In this document: one piece after another, positions 47,978 through 55,367 of the stretch
Layout: each line of letters opens with the position of its first letter
Numbering within the stretch: position 1 is the stretch's first letter
Origin: Fibrobacter sp. UWR3
GTDB lineage: Bacteria; Fibrobacterota; Fibrobacteria; Fibrobacterales; Fibrobacteraceae
DNA length: 64,000 nt
Direction of reading: 5' to 3'
NCBI RefSeq assembly: GCF_900143055.1
Contig: NZ_FRCW01000015.1
Coordinates: 1-64,000, forward strand
Made by a program: the position numbers and the translations under genes
Notes under the pieces: generated by a model
Databases searched by the model: none
Told to the model about the DNA's origin: nothing
The model's input: the letters and a program-made list of their open reading frames with translations, nothing else

Positions 47978-48898
47978 ATGTCTAAGACGATTTTGCTTTT
48001 CCCGGGTCAGGGCGCCCAGTACGTGGGCATGGGCCAGACCCTCGCTTCCACGTTCGAACCGGCCAAGAAGCTCATGATGCAGGCCGACGAAATTCTCGGT
48101 TTCTCACTCTCGAAGCTCATGGCCGAAGGTCCCGAAGAAGTTCTGAAGAGCACCGACAATACGCAGCCGGCCCTCTTTACAGTCTCTGCAATGGTGATGG
48201 AACTCCTTAAGTCCGAAGGTTTCGCGTTCGACTACGTGGCAGGGCATTCCCTCGGTGAATATTCCGCCATCTATGCTGCCGGCGGTTTCAGTTTTGAAGA
48301 CGGCCTCCGCCTGGTGCGTACCCGTGGCGAACTTATGGCTAGCGCCGGTAGCAAGAACCCGGGCGCCATGGCTGCCATCATGGGCCAGGACGAAGCCAAG
48401 ATTCTTGAACTTTGCGAAGCCGTGAAGGCCGAAGGTGTCGTGGTTCCGGCAAACATCAACTGCCCGGGCCAGATCGTGGTGTCCGGTGCGGTCGCCGGCG
48501 TGAACAAGCTCGTTGAAAACTGCGCTGCTGCAGGCATCAAGGCCATTCCGCTCGCCGTGTCTGGCGCCTTCCACAGCCCGCTCATGCAGTTCGCACAGGC
48601 TGGCCTTGCCGAAGCGATTGCCAAGACCAAGTTCAACGATGTCGAAAAGCCGGTCATTGCCAACGTGATTGCCGAACCGGTCACGAAGGGTTCCGAAATT
48701 GCCGACCTGCTGGTGCGCCAACTGGTGTCTCCGGTCCGCTGGAACGATTGCATGAACAAGGCCATCTCCCTCGGGGTTACCCAGGGCGTGGAAGTGGGCT
48801 CGGGCAAGGTGCTCATGGGCCTCATGCGCAAGATTAGCCGCGACGTGAAGGTCACTCCGGTAGAAACCATCGAGGCGTTCCAGGCACTTAAGGGATAA
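47978..48898 (+). CDS. fabD: malonyl-CoA:ACP transacylase
   Basis: FabD (306 aa) loads malonate from CoA onto acyl carrier protein to supply fatty-acid elongation. It has ILLFPGQGAQYVGMG at the start, the catalytic Ser in VAGHSLGEYSA (about residue 92) and the catalytic His in SGAFHSPLM (about 201). ATG 47978 is preceded by GAGG with a roughly 10-nt spacer and by a TAAATTTG box at 47927. It has its own promoter because a terminator separates it from plsX. Confidence 0.97.
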   Translation: MSKTILLFPGQGAQYVGMGQTLASTFEPAKKLMMQADEILGFSLSKLMAEGPEEVLKSTDNTQPALFTVSAMVMELLKSEGFAFDYVAGHSLGEYSAIYAAGGFSFEDGLRLVRTRGELMASAGSKNPGAMAAIMGQDEAKILELCEAVKAEGVVVPANINCPGQIVVSGAVAGVNKLVENCAAAGIKAIPLAVSGAFHSPLMQFAQAGLAEAIAKTKFNDVEKPVIANVIAEPVTKGSEIADLLVRQLVSPVRWNDCMNKAISLGVTQGVEVGSGKVLMGLMRKISRDVKVTPVETIEAFQALKG

Positions 48899-48900
48899 AT

Positions 48901-49003
48901 TAATGGCTATTGGTCATTGGTCAATGGTCATTAGCCTTTTATAATCGCGGCTGTGCCGCCAAACATGAAACTAATAACTAACAACTAATGACTAGGGACT
49001 ATT
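48901..49003. repeat. TAATGAC-type composite element between fabD and fabG
   Basis: A left arm of GTCATTGGTCAATGG words, a central GCGGCtgtGCCGC stem, then a right arm of TAATAAC/TAACAAC/TAATGAC words ending at the fabG start. It has the same architecture as 10234-10325. Confidence 0.6.
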
Positions 49004-49744
49004 ATGGGTAAACTTACAGGTAAAAAAGCCATCGTGACTGGCGCTTCCCGCGGTATCGGTCTTGCCATTGCAACCAAGCTCGCCAGCGAAGGTGCTGACG
49101 TCGCCATCCTTTCCACCTCGGTCAAGGAAGAATTGGCCGCCAAACTTTCCGCCGAACTTGGGGTGCAGGTCAAGAGCTACGCATGCAACGTGGCCGACTC
49201 CGAAACGGTGCAGAACGTGTTCAAGCAGATTATTGCCGACATGGGTACGGTCGATATCCTGGTGAACAACGCCGGTATTACCCGTGACGGCCTCCTGATG
49301 CGCATGAAGGACGAGGAATTTGACGCCGTGATTGCCACGAACCTGCGTTCCGTGTTCCTTTGCACCCGCGCGGTCGCCCGCACCATGATGGGCAAGCGCA
49401 CCGGCCGAATCATCAATATTTCGAGCATCAATGCCCTGCGTGGCCAGGCCGGACAGGCGAACTACGCCGCCGCCAAGGCGGGTATCATCGGCATGACCCG
49501 CTCGAATTCCAGGGAATTTGCCTCCCGCGGTATTACGGTGAACGCCATCGCCCCCGGCTTTATCGGGACGGACATGACTGCCGCCATGGACGATGCCACC
49601 AAGGAAAAATATGCAGCCCAGATCCCCCTCGGACGTATCGGAAAGCCCGAAGATGTGGCCAATGCGGTCGCTTTTTTGGCTTCTGACGATGCCTGCTACA
49701 TCACAGGCCAGATTCTGGGGGTTGACGGGGGGTTGAACGCCTAG
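49004..49744 (+). CDS. fabG: 3-oxoacyl-ACP reductase
   Basis: FabG (246 aa) reduces 3-oxoacyl-ACP with NADPH in each elongation cycle. It is a short-chain dehydrogenase: cofactor loop TGASRGIG (residues 12-19), NNAGITRDGLLMRM (about 88-101), catalytic Ser in INISSINAL, YAAAK (Tyr-Lys) and the C-terminal ITGQILGVDGGLNA. The repeat element upstream ends directly before ATG 49004, and there is no strong ribosome site. acpP follows with its own box. Confidence 0.97.
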   Translation: MGKLTGKKAIVTGASRGIGLAIATKLASEGADVAILSTSVKEELAAKLSAELGVQVKSYACNVADSETVQNVFKQIIADMGTVDILVNNAGITRDGLLMRMKDEEFDAVIATNLRSVFLCTRAVARTMMGKRTGRIINISSINALRGQAGQANYAAAKAGIIGMTRSNSREFASRGITVNAIAPGFIGTDMTAAMDDATKEKYAAQIPLGRIGKPEDVANAVAFLASDDACYITGQILGVDGGLNA

Positions 49745-49795
49745 GCGTTTTTTACTAAATTTTAAGTCAAACAATCAATCCAAATGGAGATTACA

Positions 49796-50035
49796 ATGAA
49801 CGAAGAAATTTTCAAGAAGGTCACCGCTGTTATCGTTGACAAGCTGGGCGTTAAGGCCGAAGACGTGAAGCCCGAATCCGAATTCGGCAACGATCTCGGT
49901 GCTGACTCTCTCGATCGCGTCGAACTCGTGATGGCTATCGAAGACGAATTCGAAGTCGAAATCCTCGATTCTGACGCCGAAAAGTTCCAGAAGGTTGCTG
50001 ACGTGGTCGCCTTCATCGAAGCCAAGAAGGCTTAA
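49796..50035 (+). CDS. acpP: acyl carrier protein
   Basis: ACP (79 aa) carries growing acyl chains on a phosphopantetheine arm attached to the Ser of GADSLD (about residue 37). It is an acidic four-helix protein and ends EAKKA. ATG 49796 is chosen over 49784 because GGAG (49786-49789) lies 6 nt before it, inside the longer reading. A TAAATTTT box (49756-49763) suggests its own strong promoter. A terminator follows. fabF, the usual neighbour, is not here. Confidence 0.97.
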   Translation: MNEEIFKKVTAVIVDKLGVKAEDVKPESEFGNDLGADSLDRVELVMAIEDEFEVEILDSDAEKFQKVADVVAFIEAKKA

Positions 50036-50066
50036 TTAGCCGGGTTCTTCGAAAACAGGACTAAAT

Positions 50067-50095
50067 AGGGTGACCCCGGACGGGTTGCCCTTTTT
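50067..50095 (+). terminator. terminator between acpP and rnc
   Basis: A 10-bp stem (AGGGTGACCC with GGGTTGCCCT, two G-U pairs), 5-nt loop, then TTTTT. It ends about 12 nt before the rnc start, so rnc expression must come from read-through or a promoter inside this stem region. Confidence 0.8.
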
Positions 50096-50106
50096 CTTTA
50101 CCGCCT

Positions 50107-50925
50107 ATGGAAAATCAAACTCTTTTGCATAAAGTCTTAAAACTCTGGTTTCGCCAGAAGTCCGGTGACGGGCTTGAGGCGAAGCTCGGGTACCGGTTCC
50201 GCGAACCGGAACTGCTGGCCCACGCCCTGGTCCACCGGTCCTACCTGATGGGGAAGGACATCTCGTACACGAGCAACAACGAACGGCTCGAGTTTTTGGG
50301 CGATTCCGTGCTGAACATGCTCACCACGGAGTACCTGTACAAGGCCTTCCCGAACGACCCGGAGGGCGAACTCTCAAAGCGGAAGAGCGCCATCGTCTCG
50401 GGGCACGCCTGCGCGCAGTCCTCGAAGGAATGGGATTTGGGCGAGTACGTCAAGATAGGCAAGTCCGAGGCCAAGATGGGCGGTCGGGGCAAGGAAAGCA
50501 TCCTGGCCGACGCCTACGAGGCGGTTCTCGGGGCGGTTTACCTGGATGGCGGGCTCGACGAGGTCCGGGCGATTCTCAACCGGTTCCATTTCCCGCGGGT
50601 GGCGGAAATCATGAGCGCCGAGGACTTTGTGAACTACAAGAGCGCCCTGCTGGAATACACCCAGGGGAGCTCTATTCACGTGGCGCCGGAATACAAGATT
50701 GTGGACGAGTCGGGGCCGGAACACGAGAAGGTGTTCACTGCCGAGGTCCATGTGAACGGCAAGGTCTACGGCCGCGGGACGGGCCCGAACAAGAAGAAGG
50801 CCGAACAGGAAGCGGCCCGCACGACGCTCGAAATGCTCAAGGCTGAGGAGGCGGAGCGCGAGAAGAACGCCCCGCAGCCCTCCGGCGAGAAACCGGTCAA
50901 GCCGAAAAGGTATTTTAGACCGTAG
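50107..50925 (+). CDS. rnc: ribonuclease III
   Basis: RNase III (272 aa) cleaves double-stranded RNA in rRNA and mRNA processing. The signature NERLEFLGDSVLNML is at about residues 58-72, with further acidic ligands in ADAYEAVLGAVYLD. A dsRNA-binding domain (YKSALLEYTQGSSI..., then GPNKKKAEQEAARTTLEML) occupies about 175-250. A Pro/Lys-rich tail follows, making it longer than E. coli's 226 residues. It comes just after an acpP terminator and has no clear ribosome binding site. Confidence 0.96.
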   Translation: MENQTLLHKVLKLWFRQKSGDGLEAKLGYRFREPELLAHALVHRSYLMGKDISYTSNNERLEFLGDSVLNMLTTEYLYKAFPNDPEGELSKRKSAIVSGHACAQSSKEWDLGEYVKIGKSEAKMGGRGKESILADAYEAVLGAVYLDGGLDEVRAILNRFHFPRVAEIMSAEDFVNYKSALLEYTQGSSIHVAPEYKIVDESGPEHEKVFTAEVHVNGKVYGRGTGPNKKKAEQEAARTTLEMLKAEEAEREKNAPQPSGEKPVKPKRYFRP

Positions 50926-50935
50926 ATTATCCAGA

Positions 50936-50964
50936 ATGTCACCCCGGCCCCAGTGCCGGGGTCG
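50936..50964. repeat. GTCACCCCGGC palindromic repeat
   Basis: ACCCCGGC pairs with GCCGGGGT around a 6-nt loop. It lies between rnc and the GIY-YIG gene, with no U-run. Confidence 0.55.
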
Positions 50965-51012
50965 TCGTTTCTATGCCTGCGTTAGGCATTTGTTTTTTAA
51001 AGCCGTTTTGTG

Positions 51013-51018
51013 TATATT
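51013..51018 (+). promoter_or_regulatory. leaderless promoter box TATATT for the GIY-YIG gene
   Basis: TATATT ends exactly 6 nt before ATG 51025. An upstream GTG (51010) would place this box inside the gene, so ATG 51025 is preferred. Confidence 0.5.
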
Positions 51019-51024
51019 CGTCGT

Positions 51025-51390
51025 ATGCGGTTTCATAACTACTATGTCTACCTTCTAACTACAAGTGACAATTCCGTCTTTTATACGGGAGTTACAAATG
51101 ATCTTGTCCGTAGAATCGTAGAACATAAAGTCCATTTAAACAAGGGATTTACAGACAAATACAACATCACAAAACTTGTTTATTATGAACTGTTTCATAA
51201 TGTTGATGAAGCCATCAAAAGGGAAAAGCAACTAAAACGTTACCCACGTACATGGAAGGCTCATCTTATTGCGTCGATGAATGCTGAATGGAATGACCTG
51301 TCGGAATCTATTGGCGTTACAAAGAAGATAATTGAGTCTGCTCGTAATGGAATCGGCGTTCCCGGGACAAGCCCGGGAAGACAATGCTAG
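51025..51390 (+). CDS. GIY-YIG domain protein
   Basis: A 121-residue single-domain GIY-YIG nuclease-fold protein (YhbQ/UPF0213-like size). It has YYVYLL (GIY position), FYTGVTNDLVRRIVEH (YIG position plus catalytic-type Arg; residues about 24-39) and AIKREKQLKRYPRTWKAHLI, with the Glu-containing helix, at about 71-90. Possible roles are structure-specific DNA cleavage or repair. The base composition is more AT-rich than its neighbours. The C-terminal residues GVPGTSPG come from a palindromic repeat (51359-51379). A deleted relative lies at 53315. Both are flanked by palindromic repeats. Confidence 0.85.
   Translation: MRFHNYYVYLLTTSDNSVFYTGVTNDLVRRIVEHKVHLNKGFTDKYNITKLVYYELFHNVDEAIKREKQLKRYPRTWKAHLIASMNAEWNDLSESIGVTKKIIESARNGIGVPGTSPGRQC
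51359..51379. repeat. palindromic repeat encoding the GIY-YIG C-terminus
   Basis: TTCCCGGGacaagCCCGGGAA is a perfect 8-bp-arm palindrome of the type usually found between genes. It is translated as residues 112-118 of the GIY-YIG protein. Confidence 0.7.
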
Positions 51391-51397
51391 TTTTATC

Positions 51398-51403
51398 TAT
51401 CTT
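51398..51403 (+). promoter_or_regulatory. leaderless promoter box TATCTT for the peptide-binding protein
   Basis: TATCTT ends 7 nt before ATG 51411, with no Shine-Dalgarno sequence in the spacer. Confidence 0.45.
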
Positions 51404-51410
51404 TCGTAGC

Positions 51411-53219
51411 ATGAAGAAGTATTCTATTGTTCGCATTTGCGCCGTGTCTTTGACTGCGGCATTGACTTTATTCCTTACCGCCTGCAACGAGCAGGGCTCT
51501 GCGGGCGCGAAGCCTGCGGGCAAGAACGCCGAGTTGAACTGCCCGGAACTGCCGGTCGATTCCACCGCCACAGGCGAGTTCGACCCGGTCGCTTCTAAGG
51601 ATGCACGCCCCTGCGGAACGATTACGCTCTGGGGCTCTGCGATGCCGAAGTCGTTCAACATGTGGGAAGACTACAACAGCTTCTCTGCCGAGCTCATGGG
51701 CATGATGTTCGAACCGCTCGTGAGTCTGCACTCCACCGAGGACCGCGAAGTGGGCATTCTCGCCGACAGCTGGAGCGTATCGGAAGACGGCAAGACGTTC
51801 ACCTTCCACGTAGATGCGCGGGCCCGGTGGAGCGACGGCAAGCCCGTCACCGCCGAGGACGTGCAGTACTACTACGACGTCATCATGGACGAGAAGAACC
51901 TCACGCCGATTTTCAAGGTCGGGCTTAGCCGTTTCGACCGCCCGGAGGTGGTCGACAGCCTCACGGTGAAGATGACCGCGAAGGAATCGCACTGGGGTAA
52001 CTTCTGGGAAGCCGCGGGCATGCTCGCTTTCCCGAAGCACGCCTGGGCAGGGAAGGACTTCAACCAGATCCGCTACGAGTTCCCGGTCGTCTCGGGCCCG
52101 TACAAGATCAAGACCTTCCGCGAAGACCGCTATGTGGAACTGGAACGTCGCGCCGACTGGTGGGGCTTCCATAAGAACTGGAACCGCGGCAAGTACAACT
52201 TCCAGAAAATCCGCTACCGCTTCATGAACGACCAGACGAAGGCGCTCGAAGCCTTCAAGAAGCAGGATTTCAACGCCTACGCCATCTACACCAGCAGTAT
52301 TTGGATGAAGCAGACTGACTTCGACGCCGTGAAGAAGGGATGGGCCGTGAAGCAGCGTATCTTTAACAAGGAGCCCATCGGATTCCAGGGCATGGCCATC
52401 AACCTGCGCAAGCCGCAGTTCCAGGATGTGCGCGTCCGCCGCGCCCTTTCGATGCTCCTGAACCGCGAGGCGATGAACGAGAAGTACATGTTTGGCCAGT
52501 ACTTCTTGCTGAACAGCTACTACCCCGACTTGTGGGAAGGCAACAAGAACCCGACGGCGCCGCTCTACACGTTCAACCCGGATAGCGCCCGCGCCCTCTT
52601 TGCTGAGGCGGGCTACAAGGTGAACGACCAGGGGGTGCTCGAGAAGGATGGCAAGCCGTTTGCGATTAACTTCATCACGAGCCAGGAAGACCTGCGCCAC
52701 CTCACGCTGTTCCAGGAAGACCTGAAGAAGGTGGGCGTGGTGGCGACCATTGAGCAGATGAGCCAGAGCACCTTGCGCAAGCGTCTGGACGATGCCGACT
52801 TTGACCTTTACTGGGTGAACTGGGGCGCTGGCCGCCTCCGCGACCCCGAAGCGAGCTGGCATTCTGCGACCGCTCTCCAGAAGGGCACGAACAACTTGGC
52901 CGGCGTGCAAGACAAGGTGGTCGATAGCTTAATCAACTTGCAGAAGACGGAATTCGATTTGGCCAAGCGCAACGAAATCCTGAAGGCGCTCGATAACCGC
53001 CTCGCAGAAATCGTGCCGTACGTGCTCATGTGGCAGTGCGACCACCACCGCATCCTCTACTGGAACCGCTATGGCACTCCCGAGAAGGTGTTGGACCATT
53101 TCAACCGCGAAGACGCCATTCCCGTCTACTGGTGGCTTGACCCGGAGAAGTCCAAAAAACTTGACGCCGCGATGAAGGCTGGCGAGAGTTTGCCGGTCCC
53201 GGTGTATGACGTGAGATAA
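51411..53219 (+). CDS. peptide/oligopeptide ABC transporter substrate-binding lipoprotein
   Basis: A 602-residue SBP_bac_5 (DppA/OppA-type) protein with lipoprotein signal peptide (lipobox LTAC, Cys25). It has the family signature pattern: FEPLVSL...REVGILADSWSVSEDGKTFTFHV near residues 105-135, RWSDGKPVTAEDVQYYYD, and the late DLYWVNWGAG. It would bind a peptide or similar ligand in the periplasm and deliver it to a permease. No permease or ATPase genes are adjacent, so it is an orphan here. ATG 51411 is supported by the TATCTT box 7 nt upstream. Confidence 0.9.
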   Translation: MKKYSIVRICAVSLTAALTLFLTACNEQGSAGAKPAGKNAELNCPELPVDSTATGEFDPVASKDARPCGTITLWGSAMPKSFNMWEDYNSFSAELMGMMFEPLVSLHSTEDREVGILADSWSVSEDGKTFTFHVDARARWSDGKPVTAEDVQYYYDVIMDEKNLTPIFKVGLSRFDRPEVVDSLTVKMTAKESHWGNFWEAAGMLAFPKHAWAGKDFNQIRYEFPVVSGPYKIKTFREDRYVELERRADWWGFHKNWNRGKYNFQKIRYRFMNDQTKALEAFKKQDFNAYAIYTSSIWMKQTDFDAVKKGWAVKQRIFNKEPIGFQGMAINLRKPQFQDVRVRRALSMLLNREAMNEKYMFGQYFLLNSYYPDLWEGNKNPTAPLYTFNPDSARALFAEAGYKVNDQGVLEKDGKPFAINFITSQEDLRHLTLFQEDLKKVGVVATIEQMSQSTLRKRLDDADFDLYWVNWGAGRLRDPEASWHSATALQKGTNNLAGVQDKVVDSLINLQKTEFDLAKRNEILKALDNRLAEIVPYVLMWQCDHHRILYWNRYGTPEKVLDHFNREDAIPVYWWLDPEKSKKLDAAMKAGESLPVPVYDVR

Positions 53220-53227
53220 CCTTCTTG

Positions 53228-53265
53228 TCATTCTGGAGGCCCCTTCGGGGCCGATAGAATCCATG
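53228..53265. repeat. GTCATTCTGGAG palindromic repeat
   Basis: GTCATTCTGGAGGCCCCttcGGGGCC...GAATCC has a GGCCCC/GGGGCC core. It lies just after the peptide-binding gene. Confidence 0.6.
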
Positions 53266-53275
53266 CCATTTAAAG

Positions 53276-53298
53276 CCATTGTTTTTCAATGGTCTTTT
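53276..53298 (+). terminator. terminator after the peptide-binding protein gene
   Basis: CCATTG/CAATGG stem with a 5-T loop, then TC and six Ts. Confidence 0.65.
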
Positions 53299-53314
53299 TT
53301 GTACTTTCCCGCTT

Positions 53315-53452
53315 ATGCAGAAGAAAGGATATACGGATATGCGGCATGCTATAGAACGTGAAAAGTCAATGAAGAATTTACTCCGAGAAAAGAAGATTGA
53401 CCTGATACAGTCGATGAATCCTGAATGGGATGACTTGTTCTTTAAATTGTAA
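53315..53452 (+). pseudogene. GIY-YIG protein remnant (internally deleted)
   Basis: A 45-codon frame (MQKKGYTD, then HAIEREKSMKN, then LIQSMNPEWDDLF) matches two separated parts of the GIY-YIG protein at 51025: NKGFTD (about residues 46-51) and EAIKREKQLK...IASMNAEWNDL (about 70-98). The N-terminal catalytic half and about 18 internal residues are missing. It is probably a decayed copy, although the frame is open and ends with a proper stop. A palindromic repeat follows directly (53453-53510). Confidence 0.7.
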
Positions 53453-53515
53453 TGGATCCTATCGCCCTTGACAGGGCTCCAGGATGACAGCATTGGCCTG
53501 CGCGAGGGTGACAAT
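53453..53515. repeat. palindromic repeat cluster after the GIY-YIG remnant
   Basis: GGATCCTATCGCCC...GGGCT...AGGATGACA plus GGTGACAATG belong to the GTCATCCTGGAG-type repeat class, here in reverse orientation. Confidence 0.5.
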
Positions 53516-53528
53516 GAGCAAATAAAAG

Positions 53529-53554
53529 AGACGTGCATCGCTGCACGTCTTTTT
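53529..53554. terminator. bidirectional terminator between convergent genes
   Basis: Stem AGACGTGCA/TGCACGTCT with a TCGC loop, followed by TTTTT on the plus strand and by a U-rich run on the minus strand. It separates the plus-strand genes from the outer-membrane protein gene. Confidence 0.85.
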
Positions 53555-53579
53555 AAATGCTATGCGCTAGCAGTTTCGA

Positions 53580-54158
53580 CTAGAACCAGTAGGTTGCGCC
53601 GAGCATGAACTGCATGTTCGAAACATCGAGCGGATCGCCAATCTCCGGGTCGGCAAGGAAGTTGGTCATGCCGAGAACCACGCGGAAGTCGATGTCGACC
53701 AGCGGGACGATGCCGGTACCGACACCGAACACCAGGTCAAATTCGAAGGTATTGAAGTCCATCCAGTCTGCGATAGAGGTTCCACCAACCTTTTCGGAAT
53801 CAGTGCTTAGGTTGAAAGCGAACTGCGGGCCACCTTCGAGGTAGAGGATGGGGAGCAGGGAGAAACGGACGAGAACCGGAATATCCAGGGCCCAGGTCGT
53901 CACGCCCAGGTCTTCACCGGATCTTTCGATGCTGAAGTTACGCATGTCGATCAACACTTCCGGGGCAAGCGTAATCGGGAGCAACGGGAGAGAAATCTTC
54001 ATACCGACACCGGCATTGAAACCGACGCTGGTACCGAAATCTTCGGCGTCGTCGCCCCAGAGGGTGTTCATGTCGACGCCAGCATGGACACCGAAGTTAA
54101 TCTGTGCGAAAGAGGCTGTTGCCGCGAGGACTGCAGCCAGGAGGATTTTCTTGAACAT
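53580..54158 (-). CDS. outer-membrane beta-barrel protein
   Basis: A 192-residue protein with signal peptide MFKKILLAAVLAATASFA. The mature part has alternating strands (INFGVHAGVDMNTLW, VGFNAGVGMKISLPL, ILYLEGGPQFAFNLS) and ends LGATYWF, with a terminal Phe as in outer-membrane barrels (PorT/OMP_b-brl type, about 8 strands). The role is unknown. AAAGGAA precedes the ATG. The next upstream gene on the same strand encodes a protein with a similar signal peptide (MFKKII), but a terminator separates them. Confidence 0.8.
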   Translation of the reverse strand: MFKKILLAAVLAATASFAQINFGVHAGVDMNTLWGDDAEDFGTSVGFNAGVGMKISLPLLPITLAPEVLIDMRNFSIERSGEDLGVTTWALDIPVLVRFSLLPILYLEGGPQFAFNLSTDSEKVGGTSIADWMDFNTFEFDLVFGVGTGIVPLVDIDFRVVLGMTNFLADPEIGDPLDVSNMQFMLGATYWF

Positions 54159-54256
54159 TGTGATTCCTTTGTTGAGGGTTTTATACTAAGATAATATAAA
54201 AAACGCACGTTTGCAACAAAAAAGTGTGCAGGTTCCGAAAAATGTGATTTTCCCCA

Positions 54257-54290
54257 AAAATAAAAACGACGCGGATTTTGCCCGCGTCGT
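54257..54290 (-). terminator. terminator of the upstream outer-membrane protein gene
   Basis: ACGACGCGG (54266-54274) pairs perfectly with CCGCGTCGT (54282-54290). On the minus strand a TTTTTATTTTT run follows. It ends the transcript of the gene at 54343-55173. Confidence 0.9.
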
Positions 54291-54342
54291 CCTAATACTT
54301 TCTAAATAATTCGTAGTTCGCTGTTAAATTGTGCGAAAAGGG

Positions 54343-55173
54343 CTAGAAATTGAAGACTGCCGCCATGTAGAGCCCGTTGGCGTCGCCGCCAAGGTGGTGC
54401 GGGTTCCCGTCAGTCCAAACGCCCTTATACTTCTCGTTGCGGAAGATAAACTGTCCCTTCACGGTAATCATCGGCGTGATGTCGTAGGCGATGCCCATCC
54501 AGAGGTTGTATTGGCGGGACCTGCGATCGGCATAGCCGTGTTCGGTATCGTTGCCATCGTACCATACGCTCTCGCTGAGGCGGAACTTGAGGAGCATGCC
54601 GATATAGGGAGTAAGGCCGACTTTCGGGATGGTGTAACCCACTTCGGCGCCCACATGGATGTCGAGCCCGCGTTCGTGGTTGTCGTGCTCGAAACCCCAG
54701 AGGAAGCCCGCTTCCGTGCCGAACAGGAGCCCGTCCATCTTGGTCGGGGCCGAGAACTGCGCACCTGCGTAGATGGAGAATTCTCCGTTGGAGGGCGGGT
54801 TCGTGCCCGCACCGTCGTACTCGTCGTCACCTACGGGGAGGTTGAAGTCGAGGAAGGCGGTAATCATCGGGGCGATTTCGAAACGCCCGCCGATGGTGAG
54901 GTCGCGAAGTCCGTCGCCGCCGTTCACGCAGCCCGAGCAGTCTTCCTCGTTCCAGAATTGGTAGCCCCAGCTGGTCAGGGCGATTTCGAGACCCTTGATC
55001 ATGGTAAAGCGTGCGCCCATCTTGAGGCCGGCCTGAGACCAGCGGTGGTCCTTGTCGTAGTAGAGGCCCGCTTCTGCGCCTCCGTTCTTGTTTTGCGGGA
55101 TGGGATAGTAGTCCCATGTGGCAAAACTTGCACAGGCGAGCACTGCGAGCGCGAGAATAATTTTCTTGAACAT
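54343..55173 (-). CDS. outer-membrane beta-barrel protein
   Basis: A 276-residue protein with signal peptide MFKKIILALAVLACASFA. Amphipathic strands recur (AGLKMGARFTMIKGLEIALT, FEIAPMITAFLDFNLPVG, FGTEAGFLWGFEHDN), and the C-terminus is LYMAAVFNF, typical of an outer-membrane barrel of about 12 strands. A Cys pair (EDCSGC) lies on a predicted loop. The function is unknown (channel or structural). AAGGAG lies about 7 nt before ATG 55173, which fixes the start. A TAAATTTT box lies further upstream on this strand (about 55205-55212). Confidence 0.78.
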   Translation of the reverse strand: MFKKIILALAVLACASFATWDYYPIPQNKNGGAEAGLYYDKDHRWSQAGLKMGARFTMIKGLEIALTSWGYQFWNEEDCSGCVNGGDGLRDLTIGGRFEIAPMITAFLDFNLPVGDDEYDGAGTNPPSNGEFSIYAGAQFSAPTKMDGLLFGTEAGFLWGFEHDNHERGLDIHVGAEVGYTIPKVGLTPYIGMLLKFRLSESVWYDGNDTEHGYADRRSRQYNLWMGIAYDITPMITVKGQFIFRNEKYKGVWTDGNPHHLGGDANGLYMAAVFNF

Positions 55174-55367
55174 CCTGACTCCTTGGAAATGGTTCAAAAC
55201 CGCCGAAAATTTAGAAAAATGGGACGTCCTTGCCTGGTTGTCGGGGCAAAATGTGCGCTTTAACACTTTATTGGAGGCTTTGAATGTGAATTCGGGCACA
55301 ACGGCAAAAGAATTTTTACCGAGCTGTCTTTTTTTTATTTATCTTGTTAGAAAAAAGCGAGGCATCT

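Noticed and set aside
51010-51024. GTG start for the GIY-YIG gene at 51010
   Set aside because: It would put the TATATT promoter-like box inside the coding region; ATG 51025 has the 6-nt spacing seen at other genes.
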